A stretch of 23,829 nt of DNA. Origin: JBMNTP01 sp050945795. Lineage in GTDB: Bacteria; Bacillota; Clostridia; Christensenellales; MGBC116941. Every line of letters begins with the position of its first letter. Position 1 is the stretch's first letter. The notes under the pieces were generated by a model. That model was given only the letters and a program-made list of their open reading frames with translations, was not told where the DNA came from and did no database searches. Where the stretch lies: contig JBMNTP010000030.1 in the NCBI GenBank assembly GCA_050945795.1, forward strand, positions 1-23,829, given 5' to 3'. This document shows positions 21,941 through 23,829 of this stretch, one piece after another. The position numbers and the translations under genes were made by a program.

Positions 21941-22645
21941 ATGCGTGTATTTGCTATAAGTGATTTGCATCTCTCTTTGGCTTTTCCAAAGGAGATGGAT
22001 ATTTTTGGGGATAACTGGATAGATCATTGGGGTAAAATCCGCGACAGCTGGCAGCAAACGGTTTCAGAAGATGATGTTGTGCTGGTGCCGGGCGATATAA
22101 GTTGGGCTATGAAGCTTGATGATGCCATGCTCGACCTAAACAGCATTGCCGAGATGCCGGGCCAAAAAATACTGCTGCGCGGCAATCACGATTATTGGTG
22201 GCAGTCGATATCAAAGGTTAGATCGGCGTTGCCTAAGGGCATGTATGCGCTGCAAAACGATTGCGTAGAATATGACGCCTTTACAATTTGCGGCACAAGA
22301 GGCTGGACGTGTCCCGGTAACGTGTCGTTTTCTCAATCGGACAATAAGATTTACGAGCGCGAGGTGGCGCGGCTTAGAATGTCTCTTTCGGCGGCGCGAA
22401 AGGGAAAACCTATAATCGCGATGCTGCATTACCCTCCGTTCAATGAAAAGCGGCAGCCGTCCGGCTTTACCGAGGCGCTAGAGGAGTTTCAAGCACGAAG
22501 GCTGGTGTATGGTCATCTGCACGGCAAAAGTCACTGGCGCGCGTTTGAGGGAGATTACAACGGTATCGATATGCGGCTGGTGTCCTGCGATTATCTTGAT
22601 TTTAAGGTTAAAGAGATTGATGTTCCGCTATACGGCGCTTTATAA
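21941..22645 (+). CDS. Calcineurin-like metallophosphoesterase
   Basis: This 234-residue protein has the full set of dinuclear metal motifs of the calcineurin-like superfamily: DLHL (Asp8, His10), GDISW (Asp52), GNHDYWW (Asn82, His83), MLHYPPF (His163) and YGHLHGKSH (His192, His194). The DLHLSL and GDISWAM segments resemble the predicted phosphohydrolases of COG1768, whose substrate is not established. It has no signal peptide, so it is cytoplasmic. ATG 21941 starts 3 bases after the stop of the zinc-knuckle gene and has no clear Shine-Dalgarno of its own, so translation is probably coupled. The substrate could be a nucleotide, a nucleic acid end or a phosphoprotein; the neighbour with zinc knuckles slightly favours a nucleic acid role, but this is inference. 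Confidence 0.92.
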   Translation: MRVFAISDLHLSLAFPKEMDIFGDNWIDHWGKIRDSWQQTVSEDDVVLVPGDISWAMKLDDAMLDLNSIAEMPGQKILLRGNHDYWWQSISKVRSALPKGMYALQNDCVEYDAFTICGTRGWTCPGNVSFSQSDNKIYEREVARLRMSLSAARKGKPIIAMLHYPPFNEKRQPSGFTEALEEFQARRLVYGHLHGKSHWRAFEGDYNGIDMRLVSCDYLDFKVKEIDVPLYGAL

Positions 22646-22707
22646 TAAGCGAACCGGAGAATTATAACGCAATTATTTAAAGTTTATAGTATGCTAAATG
22701 GAAAGCG

Positions 22708-22770
22708 TCGCTAAAGAAGCGTTCACTTAGGGATTGAAGAAAAACTTAACTGAACAGCTTCAAGCGGCGA
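22708..22770 (+). other. Extended base-paired element downstream of the phosphoesterase gene
   Basis: A long stem can be drawn by eye: TCGC (22708-22711) with GCGA (22767-22770), an internal loop, GAAGC (22716-22720) with GCTTC (22757-22761), one bulged A, GTTCA (22721-22725) with TGAAC (22751-22755), a C-C mismatch, and TTA (22727-22729) with TAA (22747-22749), closing a loop of about 15 bases. A TATAGT (22685-22690) upstream might be a -10 box. It may be a small RNA, a 3' UTR structure, or the end of an acquired segment. It does not match an RNA family I know. Confidence 0.4.
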
Positions 22771-22771
22771 T

Positions 22772-22825
22772 AAAAATGACCAGTCATATTCAAGAGTAAA
22801 TACTTGAATTGGCTGGCCATTTTTT
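22772..22825. terminator. Long bidirectional terminator between convergent genes
   Basis: AAAAATG (22772-22778) pairs with CATTTTT (22818-22824), CCAG (22780-22783) with CTGG (22813-22816), and ATTCAAG (22788-22794) with CTTGAAT (22803-22809), leaving an 8-base loop. A-run and T-run on the two sides suit termination in both directions. Its right arm overlaps the stop codon of the minus-strand gene at 22824. Confidence 0.8.
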
Positions 22826-23829
22826 ATATTTTTACATTGGATGCAGATACCTTATTGTCAATCGCATCAATCAAAACAATATCTTTACAACCTTGCAAAC
22901 CTAGTTCGTTTAGAATAGTTGATATCTTTTTATACTCATTATCGTTAAAATATAGTATAACCTTTATTGCACGATCAGTATTACTAGCTTTTTTATAAAT
23001 ATCAACCTGTTTTGCAAGATTATTCTTTAGCTTACTGTTAGAAGCTAATTTGAATTCAACAAGAGTGGTATCCTTAGAACCTTTAGATATTTTGAAGTCA
23101 ACTGGACCACGACCATTGTTCACTTCCCGATTTACATCCATTTCACTAGCAAACCAAACAAGACGATACATAATTTGCAAATCACTTTCACGCTTAATAG
23201 GTTTACCATTTAAGTAAAATAAGCGATATCCGTCCATATCTTCAATTACAGATTTTAAAAATAACACTCTATTGTAGGCTTCATCGTAAGAATTTGTTTT
23301 AGTTTTATAAAAATCTGTTTTCTCTAAAAGTATACGAGTGAGCTCTTGCAACTGAGTATTAAATAATTGCTTTACTTCTTGGACAACTTGCTTGCTAATT
23401 GAAGTCGCCTCTTCTTCTTTTTCCTCTTTATATTTTATATAATAATCAATAATTTCAGGATGTTCCCGTATCAATATTGAAGCAGCTTTATCTTTTTCGG
23501 TTTTTGACATCTCTTTCTTTTTCTTAGGTAGGACATTAATGAAATAATTATTTAGCTCAAATCTAATTGTAGCATCCTCAATAGAAGGAGCAATGTTTTG
23601 TAAATTATTGATCATATCAGTACGATTTATAAATGTATCATCACGCGTTAAAAGATCTCTAGGAGTTAATAGAATGTAATCTCCATCAAAATACGGCAAG
23701 TAATATTCTTTTGACATCCAAGTCATTGTAGCATAATTAAATTCAACTTTTGGCACATTAAACTTTTTACATTGACATGGATTCAAATACTCACTAGCGA
23801 ATGTTGTTGTGTATTCTAATAAATATTTC
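22824..23829 (-). CDS. PD-(D/E)XK nuclease-like protein, 5' end beyond the window
   Basis: The frame is open to the right edge, so at least 334 residues are present and the start lies outside; the TTG at 23786 is not a convincing start. The C-terminal part carries a nuclease-type motif: GRGPVDF with Asp coded at 23097-23099, then LVEFKLAS with Glu at 23055-23057 and Lys at 23049-23051, matching the D-xn-ExK core of restriction-endonuclease-like folds. A charged, probably helical stretch rich in Lys and Glu precedes it. Base composition is AT-rich (19 G/C in the 60 bases from 23041, against 30 in the 60 from 17041), unlike every other gene here, which suggests acquisition. Such proteins often occur in defence gene clusters; partners would lie to the right. 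Nuclease activity is inferred, not shown. Confidence 0.7.
   Translation of the reverse strand, partial: KYLLEYTTTFASEYLNPCQCKKFNVPKVEFNYATMTWMSKEYYLPYFDGDYILLTPRDLLTRDDTFINRTDMINNLQNIAPSIEDATIRFELNNYFINVLPKKKKEMSKTEKDKAASILIREHPEIIDYYIKYKEEKEEEATSISKQVVQEVKQLFNTQLQELTRILLEKTDFYKTKTNSYDEAYNRVLFLKSVIEDMDGYRLFYLNGKPIKRESDLQIMYRLVWFASEMDVNREVNNGRGPVDFKISKGSKDTTLVEFKLASNSKLKNNLAKQVDIYKKASNTDRAIKVILYFNDNEYKKISTILNELGLQGCKDIVLIDAIDNKVSASNVKI

Noticed and set aside
23784..23786. TTG as start of the edge nuclease-like gene
   Set aside because: The frame stays open to the window edge with no ribosome binding site before the TTG, so the gene very probably continues.
1..23829. tRNA or rRNA genes, CRISPR arrays, insertion sequences, prophage genes
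   Set aside because: I looked for cloverleaf ends, regularly spaced repeats and transposase or integrase motifs and saw none that I can support.

Overview
The window looks like a chromosomal segment of an endospore-forming Firmicute of the clostridial type with medium GC. The supporting evidence is two adjacent alpha/beta-type small acid-soluble spore proteins, strong GGAGG ribosome binding sites, and a trigger factor-clpP-clpX-ysxC block. Isoleucine is very often coded by ATA. The exact lineage cannot be named from this sequence alone. Most of the window is ordinary housekeeping sequence; the last kilobase is visibly more AT-rich and looks acquired.

Layout, left to right. A recG helicase gene enters from the left edge and ends at 1623. 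A 365-base stretch without a recognisable gene follows (1624-1988). It is packed with perfect hairpins, including an attenuator-like pair of mutually exclusive structures. Two SASP genes follow and end at a strong terminator. A secreted lipoprotein gene has its own promoter. A promoter carrying two copies of a 10-bp palindrome precedes parE and parC, the two subunits of topoisomerase IV, which overlap by 8 bases and end at a bidirectional terminator. An iron-type alcohol dehydrogenase is convergent with parC (minus strand). Divergent from it is an 8-kb gene for a 2672-residue cyclic beta-1,2-glucan synthase-like protein, about one third of the window.

The protein quality-control block follows: trigger factor, ClpP and ClpX, closely spaced behind one good promoter and closed by a terminator. 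YsxC (EngB), a ribosome-assembly GTPase, lies just after. No lon gene lies between clpX and ysxC, where related genomes often carry it. Next is a probable two-gene unit: a small protein with two identically spaced C4 zinc knuckles and a very acidic tail, then a calcineurin-like metallophosphoesterase.

At the right edge, a long base-paired element and a long bidirectional terminator mark the switch into AT-rich DNA. That DNA carries the 3' part of a minus-strand gene with a PD-(D/E)XK nuclease motif; its 5' end lies outside the window. This is the most likely accessory or defence-related content here. No complete new system is visible. The best leads are the hairpin cluster after recG, the operator-like sites before parE, the zinc-knuckle/phosphoesterase pair, and the boundary with the nuclease-like gene.
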